Below, in pieces: positions 40,116-48,929 of a stretch of DNA of 64,000 nucleotides. The stretch is from the NCBI RefSeq assembly GCF_012912005.1, contig NZ_JABBEA010000003.1, positions 434,001 to 498,000 on the forward strand, written 5' to 3'. The position numbers were made by a program, and so were the translations under genes. This DNA is from Paenibacillus sp. SZ31 (GTDB lineage: Bacteria > Bacillota > Bacilli > Paenibacillales > Paenibacillaceae). How positions within the stretch are numbered: position 1 is the stretch's first letter; every line of letters begins with the position of its first letter. The notes beneath the pieces were generated by a model. It had not been told where the DNA came from. It made no database searches and saw nothing but the letters and a program-made list of their open reading frames with translations.

Positions 40116-41483
40116 CGGCCCGTTTTGAACCGATATTGGCAAAATAATTGAAGCCTCGGTGCCTTTACCCTCGGTGCTGGTCAGTTCGATCCGTGCTCCA
40201 ACTGCCCCTGCAAGCTCTTTGGCAAGTGACAATCCCAGACCTGAACCACTTGCACCTAAGCTGCGTGTTCTGGCCGGATCAACCCGGTAGAATCGGTCAA
40301 ATACCTTTTCCAGCTCGTCCTCCCGCATACCAATCCCGGTATCCACAATCCGAATACGGCACTCTTGCCCCTTGGCTTCCAGCCTGACTTCAATGGCATC
40401 TTCACTATACTTCCGGGCATTATCCAGCAAAATAAACAAAAGCTGCTTCAGCTTGCTCTCATCGCTGATCGCCCAGATTGAACCTGGATCTTCACACCTG
40501 ACTTCGCGGTGATAGGCTTCGCGAAACGCACGTGTGGAGTCTGTAGCCAGTCTCGTGATATCCACACGCGCCAACTGCACATTCCACTGCTCTGGCTGCT
40601 TCGCGAGCAGTAGCAGTTGCTCGGTCATCTCTCGCATGCGAACCGATTCGGACAGAATCGCTTCCACTGCTTCATCGAATACCTCGGGCCGCTCTTTTCC
40701 TCGCCGCTGTAGCAGACTGGCATAGCTCTCAATAATGGTCAGCGGTGTTTTGAGCTCATGAGATGCATCCGATACGAATCGCTCCTGTCGTTCAAAGTTG
40801 GATTCGAGCAGATCCATCATCCGGTTGAACGTCTGCCCCATCGTTTTCAGTTCATCCTTCGATCCTTCCTCCAGTGGAAGACGCTTGAATTGTCCGCTGG
40901 ACTGTATGTCAGTCATCGTGCGTGTCATCTGCTGAATCGGTCTGGTCATCCGGTTCGCCAGAATCCGGCTGGAGATAATGGCTGGAATGAGAGCAATAAT
41001 CGTGACCGCCACAAGCACAGTCCGAAGTACAGACAGACGATTCTCTGTCTCTGCAATGCTCTCGGTGACCTGCACATTCACTACCTCGCCATCAGGCCAG
41101 ATGACTGGGACTGAAACCCACACATAACCAATCTGTTCAACTTGGGTATACTCCGATTTCTTCTCACTTTCGTACTTATAAGGCAGCTTGCTCAACTGCT
41201 CGGAAGCTGCTGTTGTTGTCACCGGGGAACTGGTGCCGTCTTCATTGACGATCCGAAGCATGCCGTTCACAGGCGCGTAGGCCCGCAACAAGTCGTCTGG
41301 CGGAATGGAGCCGGCAGACTGACGTACTCCTTTGACAATAGACTCGGCCTCTGCTTCCACCCGATTAACCTCGTTATCAATCGACATCCGCTCAAACACG
41401 ATATAGACCGACAGGTTCACCGCGATTAACAGCACAGCAAATAATACAGACGAATATCCGTAGATTTTACTACGCAGGCTCAT
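40107..41483 (-). CDS. Sensor histidine kinase (OmpR-pathway type)
   Basis: A 458-aa membrane kinase. Two transmembrane helices (about 12-32 and 152-172) flank an extracytoplasmic sensor of about 120 residues. HAMP (RILANRMTRPIQQM) and HisKA (FVSDASHELKTPLTI, phospho-acceptor His242) follow, then the ATPase N, G1 and G2 boxes (LLFILLDNARKYS, VDTGIGM, GASGSGLGLSLAKE). The start overlaps the response regulator stop by 4 bp (ATGA). It signals to the adjacent OmpR-type regulator; PepSY proteins downstream are likely part of the same circuit. Confidence 0.93.
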   Translation of the reverse strand: MSLRSKIYGYSSVLFAVLLIAVNLSVYIVFERMSIDNEVNRVEAEAESIVKGVRQSAGSIPPDDLLRAYAPVNGMLRIVNEDGTSSPVTTTAASEQLSKLPYKYESEKKSEYTQVEQIGYVWVSVPVIWPDGEVVNVQVTESIAETENRLSVLRTVLVAVTIIALIPAIISSRILANRMTRPIQQMTRTMTDIQSSGQFKRLPLEEGSKDELKTMGQTFNRMMDLLESNFERQERFVSDASHELKTPLTIIESYASLLQRRGKERPEVFDEAVEAILSESVRMREMTEQLLLLAKQPEQWNVQLARVDITRLATDSTRAFREAYHREVRCEDPGSIWAISDESKLKQLLFILLDNARKYSEDAIEVRLEAKGQECRIRIVDTGIGMREDELEKVFDRFYRVDPARTRSLGASGSGLGLSLAKELAGAVGARIELTSTEGKGTEASIILPISVQNGPLS

Positions 41484-42235
41484 GACTGTTCCTTCAGGAC
41501 GTATCCTACGCCCCGTACGGTATGTATTAAGGGTGGTGTGAATCCGTTATCCACCTTTTTGCGCACATAACGGATGTACACATCCACCACATTGGTATCT
41601 CCATAATAATCGTATCCCCACACGGCCTGCACAATCTGATCACGACTGAGCACCTGACGTTGATTCTGAAGCAAATACACGAGCAGGTCGAACTCACGTG
41701 GAGTAAGCTCAATGGCCACACCATCTCGGGATACCTCTCGCGTTCCTTCATTTAGTCTCAACCCCGCAGCCGTCAACCAGCCCGACTCAGCTTCAGCCTG
41801 ATGCCCAGAAGAGTCATTCCCCATATCAGCAGGTGTAGACGAAGAAGCGGAAGAAGCAACAGACGCGACTGCACTAAGCCGTAAAGCTGCCCGAACTCGG
41901 GCAAGCAACTCTTCAATCTGAAACGGCTTGGTGATGTAGTCATTGGCTCCGAGATCCAGGCCGGATACTTTGTCTTCCACGGAATCTTTGGCGGTGAGCA
42001 TAATGATCGGTACTGTAGCATCTTTGGCCCGAACTCGCCGCAACACTTCAATTCCGCTCAGACCAGGCAACATCACATCAAGCAGAATCAGATCCCACTG
42101 TCCTTCTGCATACTTCTCCAGCCCTTCTGTTCCACTACCAGCCTTGCCTACCTGATATCCCTCATACTGTAATTCCAGTTCAAGCAGACGTGCTATTTTG
42201 GGCTCATCCTCTATGACCAGCACGGCTTCGTTCAT
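41480..42235 (-). CDS. OmpR/PhoB-family response regulator
   Basis: A 251-aa regulator. The receiver domain has DE at 10-11, the phosphorylation site Asp53 (LILLDVMLPGLSG) and Lys in YITKPFQIEELLARV. A long Ser/Ala linker (about residues 125-155) is unusual in length. The winged-helix domain (LTPREFDLLVYLLQNQRQVL, then VDVYIRYVRKKVD, IHTVRGVGYVL) binds DNA. GGGGGAG precedes the ATG. It heads the operon with the kinase. Confidence 0.95.
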   Translation of the reverse strand: MNEAVLVIEDEPKIARLLELELQYEGYQVGKAGSGTEGLEKYAEGQWDLILLDVMLPGLSGIEVLRRVRAKDATVPIIMLTAKDSVEDKVSGLDLGANDYITKPFQIEELLARVRAALRLSAVASVASSASSSTPADMGNDSSGHQAEAESGWLTAAGLRLNEGTREVSRDGVAIELTPREFDLLVYLLQNQRQVLSRDQIVQAVWGYDYYGDTNVVDVYIRYVRKKVDNGFTPPLIHTVRGVGYVLKEQS

Positions 42236-42290
42236 GCAGCGCTCCCCCTCATCCCCATCAATTCATTCTCCCGTTATCTTACAATAACAT

Positions 42291-42935
42291 CTACAGTTTG
42301 CCCAAGGCATCTTCAACCGGTTGCTCCCCGGCAATCAAATCAAAGGCCATCCGATACGTCTTCTCTTCCTGCAAGGAAGCCACGATGACGCGGGCCACAT
42401 CTTCACGCGGGATGCTTCCCGGCTTCAGATCGGTTCCAACTGCAATCTTGCCCGTGCCCGGTTCATTCTTCAGACCACCTGGGCGAATAATCGTGTAATT
42501 CAGATCACTTGCAAACAATGCACGATCCGCATAATGTTTCGCCACGTAATAAGGCTTGATGGATTCTGACCACTTCTCCCGTTGATCTGCGCCATACGCA
42601 CTGACCAGAATATATCTGGAGATTCCTTGCTGCTCTGCGGCTTCCATCGTTTTCACCGCACCATCGAGATCAATCAACAGTGTTTTGTCCTGACCGGTAG
42701 ATCCGCCAGAACCCGCCGTAAACACAATCGCATTATGATCCTTCATTGCCTCGGTCAAGTCCTCCACACTGCCCTCCAGATCACCGATCACCACATCGGC
42801 ACCAAGTTCCTTCAGCGCGTCTGCCTGCTCCGGTTTGCGGATCATGGCCGTTACTTTATGCTTGCCTTCCTGAACCAGCTGCTCCACCAAAGATTTTCCG
42901 ATTTGTCCATTTGCTCCTATAACTAAAACGTTCAT
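42291..42935 (-). CDS. Atypical SDR, NAD(P)H-binding protein (YwnB-like)
   Basis: A 214-aa Rossmann-fold protein. It opens MNVLVIGANGQIGKSLVEQL with the GxxGxxG NADP-binding loop, and continues VIGDLEGSVEDL, AIVFTAGSGGSTG and YILVSAYGADQ, typical of atypical SDR5/NmrA-like proteins. The YxxxK is YVAKH. GAGGAG precedes the start. Monocistronic, 55 bp upstream (in reading order) of the response-regulator region. Substrate unknown; related proteins act as reductases or redox sensors. Confidence 0.85.
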   Translation of the reverse strand: MNVLVIGANGQIGKSLVEQLVQEGKHKVTAMIRKPEQADALKELGADVVIGDLEGSVEDLTEAMKDHNAIVFTAGSGGSTGQDKTLLIDLDGAVKTMEAAEQQGISRYILVSAYGADQREKWSESIKPYYVAKHYADRALFASDLNYTIIRPGGLKNEPGTGKIAVGTDLKPGSIPREDVARVIVASLQEEKTYRMAFDLIAGEQPVEDALGKL

Positions 42936-43022
42936 ACGTCATTCTCCTCTCAGTTGAACGGATGGCTTGTTGTTGCTCCCCGTTCCTTTTATTTAAAGAT
43001 GCTCATCTTATAATTTAAACGA

Positions 43023-43048
43023 AAGCCGGCGCTTCTAAGCGCCGGCTT
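43023..43048. terminator. GC-rich hairpin in the SDR promoter region
   Basis: AAGCCGGCGCTT and AAGCGCCGGCTT form a perfect 12-bp stem with a two-base CT loop. There is no T-run on the minus side. It lies between the NDH-2 terminator and the SDR start and may be a second block to readthrough. Confidence 0.5.
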
Positions 43049-43211
43049 CATGTCCATGCCTGTTCAGTACCTCTATGAAATGTGAAGTCTTCCGTTGTCC
43101 CATTAATATGCCATATCCCCTGGGTACTTTATACGCGACCTCACATTTGACCACTTCTGCCGCACCTTTTTTCCATCTGAATATCTGTTATCCTTTGTAA
43201 TCGTGACAACC

Positions 43212-43237
43212 AAAAAGGACGCCCAAAGGGCGCCCTT
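43212..43237 (-). terminator. Terminator of the NDH-2 operon
   Basis: On the minus strand AAGGGCGCCC pairs with GGGCGTCCTT around TTT and runs into TTTTT. It begins 15 bp past the NDH-2 stop codon. Confidence 0.85.
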
Positions 43238-43251
43238 GAATGGCATTAAGA

Positions 43252-44433
43252 TTAGTAAGCCAGTGCGAACAAACCGTGAATATGAGCCAGGTAACGGATG
43301 TTACTTGCTTCTTTCATCATGGTTGCAGGCAGACCTTTCAGACGAGTCTGGTTGCCACCGATCATGCCGACAGCATCTTTACGACCCAGACTTCCCAGCG
43401 TACCGGAGAATACTGGTGTGAAGGATTCCATTGCGCCACCTTTGAACATTACGCCCAAGTTGTGACCGATGGTTTCACCCATTTGCCAAGCCAATTGTGC
43501 TGTTGGAGGGTAAGGGCGAGCGCCTTCGCTAGGGAAGACCACTGCGCTGTCACCAGCAACAAACACGTCTTTGTGAGAAGTAGATTGCAGAACTTCCGTA
43601 ACTTTCGCACGGCCACGATCCACTTCAATTCCGCTGTTAGCAACAACAGCGTTGCCTTGTACGCCCCCTGTCCATACGAGTGTGCTCGTAGGGATGGAGC
43701 TGCCGTCTTTCAGCAGAACTTCGTTTTCTTTCATCTCAGTAATCGCTACGCCAACGATGAAGTTAACGCCACGTTTCTCAAGACTCGATTTAGCACGCTC
43801 AACCAGTTCTGGTGGGAATCCAGCCAGGATGGAAGGACCAGCTTCAACCGTGTGCAGGGATACTTCTTTGAAATCGATCCCTTTTTCTTGACATACAGCA
43901 GGAAGCAGGTCAGCGAATTCACCAACAAGCTCAATACCTGTCAAGCCGCCGCCACCAATAACAAACGTAGCGTCTGCTTTGTTGCCGGACTGTTTGTAAG
44001 CATCAAGACGTGCTTCAACGTGTGCACGAATACGGTTTGCATCGCTAACCGATTTGAGCGTGAAGCTGTACTCTTGCAATCCCGGAATTCCGAAGAATGC
44101 CGTTTCGCTGCCCAGGGCAACGACAAGTGCATCGTAAGAGTATGTGGAGCCGCTGGTCATCAGAACTTTCTTCTCGTCCGGCTTGATTGTATCCACCGTA
44201 TCGATTTTCAAGTTCACGTTTTTGCCACGCAGCAATTTTTCGAGTGGAAGAGCTACTGCTTGCTCAGCAATGCTTCCCGCTGCAAGACGGTGCAGTTCCG
44301 TGATAATTTGGTGTGTAGGGTAACGGTTCACGACAGTAATTGTCGCTTCTTCCGGAGACAAGTATTGACGCGCAGTCAATGCAGTCAACAGACCGCCGTA
44401 TCCTCCACCCAAGATCAAAATTTGCTTCGACAT
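43252..44433 (-). CDS. ndh: Type II NADH dehydrogenase (NDH-2)
   Basis: A 393-aa FAD flavoprotein that passes electrons from NADH to menaquinone without pumping protons. FAD site: QILILGGGYGGLLTALTARQ. NADH site: DATFVIGGGGLTGIELVGEF. Further signatures are DALVVALGSETAFFGIPG and VFVAGDSAVV, and PPTAQLAWQMGE contains the quinone-site AQxAxQ-like motif. Start moved to the second ATG (44433), which is correctly spaced from GGAGG. It follows a DUF1641 gene by 24 bp. The family is membrane-associated through its C-terminus. Confidence 0.92.
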   Translation of the reverse strand: MSKQILILGGGYGGLLTALTARQYLSPEEATITVVNRYPTHQIITELHRLAAGSIAEQAVALPLEKLLRGKNVNLKIDTVDTIKPDEKKVLMTSGSTYSYDALVVALGSETAFFGIPGLQEYSFTLKSVSDANRIRAHVEARLDAYKQSGNKADATFVIGGGGLTGIELVGEFADLLPAVCQEKGIDFKEVSLHTVEAGPSILAGFPPELVERAKSSLEKRGVNFIVGVAITEMKENEVLLKDGSSIPTSTLVWTGGVQGNAVVANSGIEVDRGRAKVTEVLQSTSHKDVFVAGDSAVVFPSEGARPYPPTAQLAWQMGETIGHNLGVMFKGGAMESFTPVFSGTLGSLGRKDAVGMIGGNQTRLKGLPATMMKEASNIRYLAHIHGLFALAY

Positions 44434-44457
44434 ATCCATCCTCCGTTCTTCTAAGTC

Positions 44458-44904
44458 TTAACGTTTCGGTTGTTGACGCTCGTTCAAGATGCTCAAGAAA
44501 GATTGAGCAAAACGAAGCGATTGTTGTACGTTTGGATCTTTAAGCATTTTCAGCATAGCGAACAAGCCAACTGAAGTTTGCTCTGTTTGCGCACGGTCAT
44601 TGGCTTCAATGGCAGCAGAAGCTACACCTTTGGCTTTGTCTACAACAGGCTTAGCGAACTCGCCCATTGCGCTCATTGTGTCGCTGATCAGAACTTTGTC
44701 TGTTGCTACACTTTGTGCAAAGTCATAAGCTTTCGTCATAGCAGTAACCATTTCAGCCAATTTAGGCAGGTTCTCCACCAGAACGGTTAAAGACTCCTGT
44801 ACCTCAGGCTTCATCAGTTGATCCAGAACGTCCAAGGACTGGCGCTCGGAAACGTTGGCACCTTCTGTAACTGGCACCTCTTGTTGAGTAGGCGATTGTG
44901 ACAT
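44458..44904 (-). CDS. DUF1641 family protein
   Basis: A 148-aa acidic helical protein with the DUF1641 pattern: LDVLDQLMKPEVQESLTVLV, LPKLAEMVTAMTKAYD and LFAMLKMLKDPNVQQSL. Start at 44904 behind AAAGGAGG; the longer frame lacks a ribosome site. It is the first gene of a two-gene operon with NDH-2. DUF1641 proteins elsewhere lie beside formate dehydrogenase or other redox enzymes, so a role in assembling or coupling a quinone reductase is plausible, not known. Confidence 0.85.
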   Translation of the reverse strand: MSQSPTQQEVPVTEGANVSERQSLDVLDQLMKPEVQESLTVLVENLPKLAEMVTAMTKAYDFAQSVATDKVLISDTMSAMGEFAKPVVDKAKGVASAAIEANDRAQTEQTSVGLFAMLKMLKDPNVQQSLRFAQSFLSILNERQQPKR

Positions 44905-45590
44905 AAGAGAAAGTCCTCCTTTACTTTGGGATAGAAGTCCGCGACTTTCATGATGCCTGTCAAGCAGAGCCGAACCACAAAATACATCGAATACATCTAA
45001 ATGTACCAAATTTCACACAATAGGATGAGCGTAGCTCAGGGCCACTCCCATATCATGCATTGTATCTTGGATCTATTGCGGACAACATGTGTTGACGCAC
45101 AAAACGACAAGCAGGCCGAAACCGAACTCTATACCCTTATATTACACCTCTTACACATGAACATGAAAAAGAAATTTTTTACACTTGTGAAGATATTGTG
45201 AACATTGTAACAAAATCGATTTTTTTGTCAACCCATGCAGGCAAGCTAGTGCTGCCGATCTTCCTGTCCAAAATCCGTATTCCTACCACATGTGGTATTA
45301 AGACAAGATCACATATGACCAGATGTACGATATGTACACAAGGAAGGATTGGTTTATCGATATTCACAGGAATTGTTTTCCAAATTCAATAATCTCGCGC
45401 AACGAAATTGGTCACTGTCGTTATTATGCAGCGATGAGCACAGCCTTATTCCATTATTGAGACATCTTTTCTATTTCAAGTATGAACCTCTTGCGCCGCG
45501 AATGCAAAAATTGGATTATACCTCTTTTGTTTAGAATGCTGGCATCCCGGTTAATTAGGACTACACCAGACAACGAAGGAGATGTTCGAT
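44905..45590. other. 686-bp intergenic region with promoter-like repeats
   Basis: A long divergent gap between the DUF1641-NDH-2 operon and csbD. It contains TTGTGAAGATATTGTGAA (45185-45202, two direct half-sites), an imperfect dyad TTGTGAACATTGTAACAA (45196-45213) that partly resembles a Rex site, and a perfect 12-bp palindrome ACCACATGTGGT (45285-45296). Short plus-strand frames here lack ribosome sites and were not called. Confidence 0.4.
45529..45554 (+). promoter_or_regulatory. Candidate SigB-like promoter of csbD
   Basis: GTTTAG, 14 bases, then GGTTAA approximates the general-stress consensus GTTTAA-N12-15-GGGTAT with five and four matches. It lies 37 bp upstream of the CsbD start. CsbD genes are SigB-dependent in Bacillus; whether this organism has SigB is unknown. 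Confidence 0.35.
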
Positions 45591-45764
45591 ATGAGTAATT
45601 CAACTAGCGATAAAATCAAAGCAGGCATTAATAAGGCTAAAGGCGAAGTGAAGGATCAGATCGGTAATGCAACCAATAACAGATCCCTTCAGGCTGAGGG
45701 CAAGAAAGACAAAGCCAAAGGTGCTGTACAGGATAAAATTGCTGACGTTAAAAAAGATCACTAG
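45591..45764 (+). CDS. csbD: CsbD family stress protein
   Basis: A 57-aa hydrophilic, highly charged protein with the CsbD pattern SDKIKAGINKAKGEVKDQIG and KKDKAKGAVQDKIADVKK. Start at 45591 follows GAAGGAG with nine bases between. CsbD proteins accumulate under general or phosphate stress; their molecular role is unknown. Monocistronic with a terminator downstream. Confidence 0.9.
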   Translation: MSNSTSDKIKAGINKAKGEVKDQIGNATNNRSLQAEGKKDKAKGAVQDKIADVKKDH

Positions 45765-45872
45765 ATCCTTTTGATGTGAGGTCAACAGCACGATGATTTC
45801 GTGCAATAGATCGTTGTAAACTAGCCTGGCCGTCCGTATTCGGATGAAAATCTGAACATGAGACGGAGGCGC

Positions 45873-45922
45873 AAAAAAGCCAAGGAAGGTGTTATTCAAT
45901 ACACCCTTCCCTGGCTTTTTTT
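45873..45922. terminator. Bidirectional terminator
   Basis: AAAAAAGCCAAGGAAGGTGT pairs with ACACCCTTCCCTGGCTTTTT (one mismatch). It lies between the convergent csbD and sugar-epimerase genes and ends 8 bp from the epimerase stop. Confidence 0.9.
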
Positions 45923-45929
45923 GTGCGTT

Positions 45930-46931
45930 CTATACTGCTGGAACTGCGTATCTAGCCATATCGATAATGAAACTGCGCGTTTCCCTTGTTGTATGGTATT
46001 CACGGCTGAACTGTCTTACCCATTCGGGATGTTCCTGATACCAACGGAAGGTTCTTTCTAAGCCTTTTTCCAATGTGGTTTGTGGTAACCACCCCAATTC
46101 CGCTCGTAATCTGCCTGAATGCACGACCAGACTGGAGCCTCTGGACTGGGTGGGTTCTTGCTCCCGAATCTCTACAGCAGCTAAAGATCGATCCATGGGT
46201 TTTAACATCTCCCCGATCTCCTGCATCGTTGTTCCAAGCCCTGTCGATATGTTGTAGACCTGTCCATCTTTGCCTTTCAGCATGATCTGTTCAATGGCAC
46301 GTAGGGCGTCGTCCACATACAAGAAATCACGCACGGCCGATCCCTGAATATCCAGAGGCAGTCCGTCCAGCATTCGACCAAAGTTTCGGGGAATAATACG
46401 GTCTGGCAATTGCCATGGACCATAGAGGTTGGTCAAGCGAAAGAGTTTGACTGGAAGCTGGTAACATTGAGCGTAGGAGTGAGCAAGCATTTCACAGGCA
46501 ACTTTGGATGCGGAATAAGGCGAGACAGGCGCATACGGATCTGATTCATGATAGACTCTGCCCCAATCGCCCCCATACACTTCAACAGATGAAGCCAGCA
46601 AGACTGGAATGTGATGTTCCGTCGCATATTGCAGAATAGCCTGTGTGCTGAGTGTATTATTGCGGAAAACTTCCCCTGGCTGATGATACGAATAATCCAC
46701 ATGAGGCATGGCTGCCAGATGAATAATGTAATCTGTTCCTGGAGGCAGATGAATCCGGTCCGATGCAAGGTCACAACAGGTGAATGGCATCTCATGTAGA
46801 GGAGAGACGTGAACAAGCCTCTGACAATAATCATCCCGATCCAGAAGGGTAATTCGATGCCCCTTTTGCGCCAAATACTGTGAAAGATTAAATCCCACAA
46901 ATCCAGAAGCCCCTGTAATAACAATGTTCAC
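45930..46931 (-). CDS. NAD-dependent epimerase/dehydratase (extended SDR)
   Basis: A 333-aa nucleotide-sugar enzyme. NAD site VITGASGFVGFNLSQYL; YIIHLAAMPHVDYSY; the catalytic Ser is in LLASSVEVYGGDWG and Tyr/Lys in SPYSASKVACEML; RLTNLYGPWQLPDRIIP and RDFLYVDDALRAI complete the family pattern. The start is GTG, eight bases after GGGGGAATCGTGT. Monocistronic. Likely a UDP- or dTDP-sugar epimerase or dehydratase for surface glycan; the sugar cannot be named. Confidence 0.88.
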   Translation of the reverse strand: MNIVITGASGFVGFNLSQYLAQKGHRITLLDRDDYCQRLVHVSPLHEMPFTCCDLASDRIHLPPGTDYIIHLAAMPHVDYSYHQPGEVFRNNTLSTQAILQYATEHHIPVLLASSVEVYGGDWGRVYHESDPYAPVSPYSASKVACEMLAHSYAQCYQLPVKLFRLTNLYGPWQLPDRIIPRNFGRMLDGLPLDIQGSAVRDFLYVDDALRAIEQIMLKGKDGQVYNISTGLGTTMQEIGEMLKPMDRSLAAVEIREQEPTQSRGSSLVVHSGRLRAELGWLPQTTLEKGLERTFRWYQEHPEWVRQFSREYHTTRETRSFIIDMARYAVPAV

Positions 46932-47083
46932 ACACGATTCCCCCTTGCGATTTATACAACGAGTGCATTGAAGAGAGTATATGTACTGAGTATAACCTTA
47001 AAATGATACATTTTGTATCATTTTACAATTGTTTTTTGTTCGCCCTTGAGGATATCGGGTAATTTATCGTGAGGTGATACCAA

Positions 47084-47602
47084 ATGAATGAACGAAAAAA
47101 GAACATAGAGACGTTATTCCTTCAGGAGAATGGTGTAATTCCCAATCATCCGACCCTGCCTGTGCTTTTGTATAAGAATGTATGGGCAGAGGAAGCACTG
47201 AATGCAGAATCGTTGCTGAACCGTAATGGATGGGGAAATAGCTGGTTGAATGGTGTGTTCAATTATCATCATTATCATAGTAACGCGCATGAGGCTCTTG
47301 CTGTGGTGAGTGGATTCGTGAAATTGATTTTAGGTGGAGAAAATGGGCATAAAGTGTACCTTCAGACAGGCGACGTTGTCGTGCTTCCCGCTGGAACAGG
47401 GCATAAACGTCTGGAGTCCAGCACTGACTTTCGTATTGCCGGTGCCTATCCGGGCGGCATGAGTTACAATACACGCACAGGTGAGGAAGGCGAGTTGCAG
47501 AAGGCTTTTCAGGAAATACGTGAGGTTCCGATTCCGGATACCGATCCGGTCTATGGGCAGCACGGACCGCTACTAAAAATCTGGAATGGGAAGAAGTCAT
47601 AA
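47084..47602 (+). CDS. Cupin domain protein (YjlB-like)
   Basis: A 172-aa single-domain cupin. Metal-binding motif 1 is YHHYHSNAHEALAVVSG, with HxHxNxxE, and motif 2 is LQTGDVVVLPAGTGHKRL. The flanks NWLNGVFNYHH-like WGNSWLNGVFNYHHYHS and RIAGAYPGGMSYNTRTGE are typical of the YjlB family. GAGGTGATACCAA precedes the ATG. Function of the family is unknown. Monocistronic, divergent from the sugar epimerase. Confidence 0.85.
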   Translation: MNERKKNIETLFLQENGVIPNHPTLPVLLYKNVWAEEALNAESLLNRNGWGNSWLNGVFNYHHYHSNAHEALAVVSGFVKLILGGENGHKVYLQTGDVVVLPAGTGHKRLESSTDFRIAGAYPGGMSYNTRTGEEGELQKAFQEIREVPIPDTDPVYGQHGPLLKIWNGKKS

Positions 47603-47679
47603 CAGATATCATGGAGAGAAAAAAGAACTTTATTAGACAATGCACAGGAGAAATTGGTCCAGTATTCAAGCATGAACAA

Positions 47680-47738
47680 ATAGACTGTCCCCGGACAAGT
47701 AGGAGAATCATGCCGGAGTACAGTCTATATGTTTTTCT
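47680..47738 (+). terminator. Terminator of the cupin gene
   Basis: ATAGACTGT pairs with ACAGTCTAT, with an inner CCGG/CCGG pair in the 31-nt loop, followed by ATGTTTTT. It lies 78 bp past the cupin stop and shortly before the convergent DUF1835 gene ends. Confidence 0.6.
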
Positions 47739-47770
47739 TCAATCTCTAATCTATCGCACGCCAGTAACTT

Positions 47771-48853
47771 TTAGTTCCGCTCCTTACTCGCAAGTCGGAC
47801 ACCATAGTATCTCATCGCATATGGGATACCTTCCATCTCCAGTCGGCCCTGCAGCACAAGTTGACGTATTCGATATTCAATAAATGCATCTCCCACAGTT
47901 TGTTCTAAATATCCAAGTACTTCACCTACAACACGGGCACATATTATAAATTCATCTGATTGTCTGGTTAATGTAAGATCTCTCACCTTTTGCATAATGA
48001 AATCATCAATTCCGTCCTCGGACACGCTATGAATCTTACTATCCTTCATTATTCGCAGATGGTCTTGTTGTTTAGAGAGAGAATCCCACTCTTGCTCCAT
48101 CTGCTTGCGTTCTTCTGAAGACACCGGCTCTGCATTTACACAGTGGTTCCACATGGCTAATAGCTTCTCAGAAACAATCTCTCCTGTTCTCCAAACATCA
48201 TACTCAATGTCAGGGTTATGGAATAACTCCTGATACAGTTCACTTGTCTCGATCAGATAAACAGGACTCTTCCTGTTACGAAGCAAATGAATAGCAAACA
48301 GAAGACCCGTTTTCTCATGGGCGTTATTAGCATACCAAATGGTTATTCTAGTCTCTTCATCAATGGAACTCATCACGTTATTTAATTGAATCAGTTCATC
48401 TACGCCTTTGATAGCGTAATTTCCGTGTTCACTTAAATGCAGTCGCTCCAGCAACCAGAGGTGTCTACGTTGTAGAACTATCTTCTCAGTGAGATCCCCT
48501 AATGGGCCTATAGCATAGTAGTCATTCATAGAATAAAAACGTCGTCCCACGCGTCCAGGAACACTACCCATGGCAACCTTAATGCTACCCAACGGTGATT
48601 CACCAATCGCTATATGAATTTCACGCGGCTTCTGTGTATCAAGCATTTGCTGCTCAGCTTGCTTCCGATTCCTCTCCTCGCCTAACCCCTCAAAAATCCG
48701 CTGTACGCTCACCGCAAAATCAACCGAATGTTCTTCTGTCTGATGACTAACTGCCATGTCCGCGCCAAGATAGAGCATACGCAATAATGAACGAAGCTCT
48801 TCTTCATTCATGCGATATAATTCTTTATCAAAATCAAAGACATTTTCAATCAT
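47771..48853 (-). CDS. DUF1835/DUF3658 domain protein
   Basis: A 360-aa soluble protein. The DUF1835 part is visible from about residue 78 (IHIAIGESPLGSIKVAMG, then FYSMNDYYAIGPLGDL and ITIWYANNAHEKTGLLFAIH), and a DUF3658-like segment makes up the C-terminus. GGGGGATTAGT precedes the start. Such proteins are common in Firmicutes and have no established function. Monocistronic. Confidence 0.82.
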   Translation of the reverse strand: MIENVFDFDKELYRMNEEELRSLLRMLYLGADMAVSHQTEEHSVDFAVSVQRIFEGLGEERNRKQAEQQMLDTQKPREIHIAIGESPLGSIKVAMGSVPGRVGRRFYSMNDYYAIGPLGDLTEKIVLQRRHLWLLERLHLSEHGNYAIKGVDELIQLNNVMSSIDEETRITIWYANNAHEKTGLLFAIHLLRNRKSPVYLIETSELYQELFHNPDIEYDVWRTGEIVSEKLLAMWNHCVNAEPVSSEERKQMEQEWDSLSKQQDHLRIMKDSKIHSVSEDGIDDFIMQKVRDLTLTRQSDEFIICARVVGEVLGYLEQTVGDAFIEYRIRQLVLQGRLEMEGIPYAMRYYGVRLASKERN

Positions 48854-48929
48854 ACTAATCCCCCTTTAAAAAAGGTTCATCTCCGGGTAATTCATAAATA
48901 CCACACAAATATACCACTGTACCCCGAAA

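Noticed and set aside
43240..44454. 404-aa plus-strand frame opposite the NDH-2 gene
   Set aside because: Exact antisense of a clearly conserved flavoprotein; no ribosome site and Cys/Phe/Arg-rich shadow composition.
45185..45202. TTGTGAA-N4-TTGTGAA as a canonical Rex site
   Set aside because: The half-sites are direct, not inverted; only the overlapping dyad at 45196 partly fits.
45001..45392. Two plus-strand frames of 66 and 64 codons in the csbD upstream region
   Set aside because: No ribosome sites, poor composition, and they overlap promoter-like repeats.
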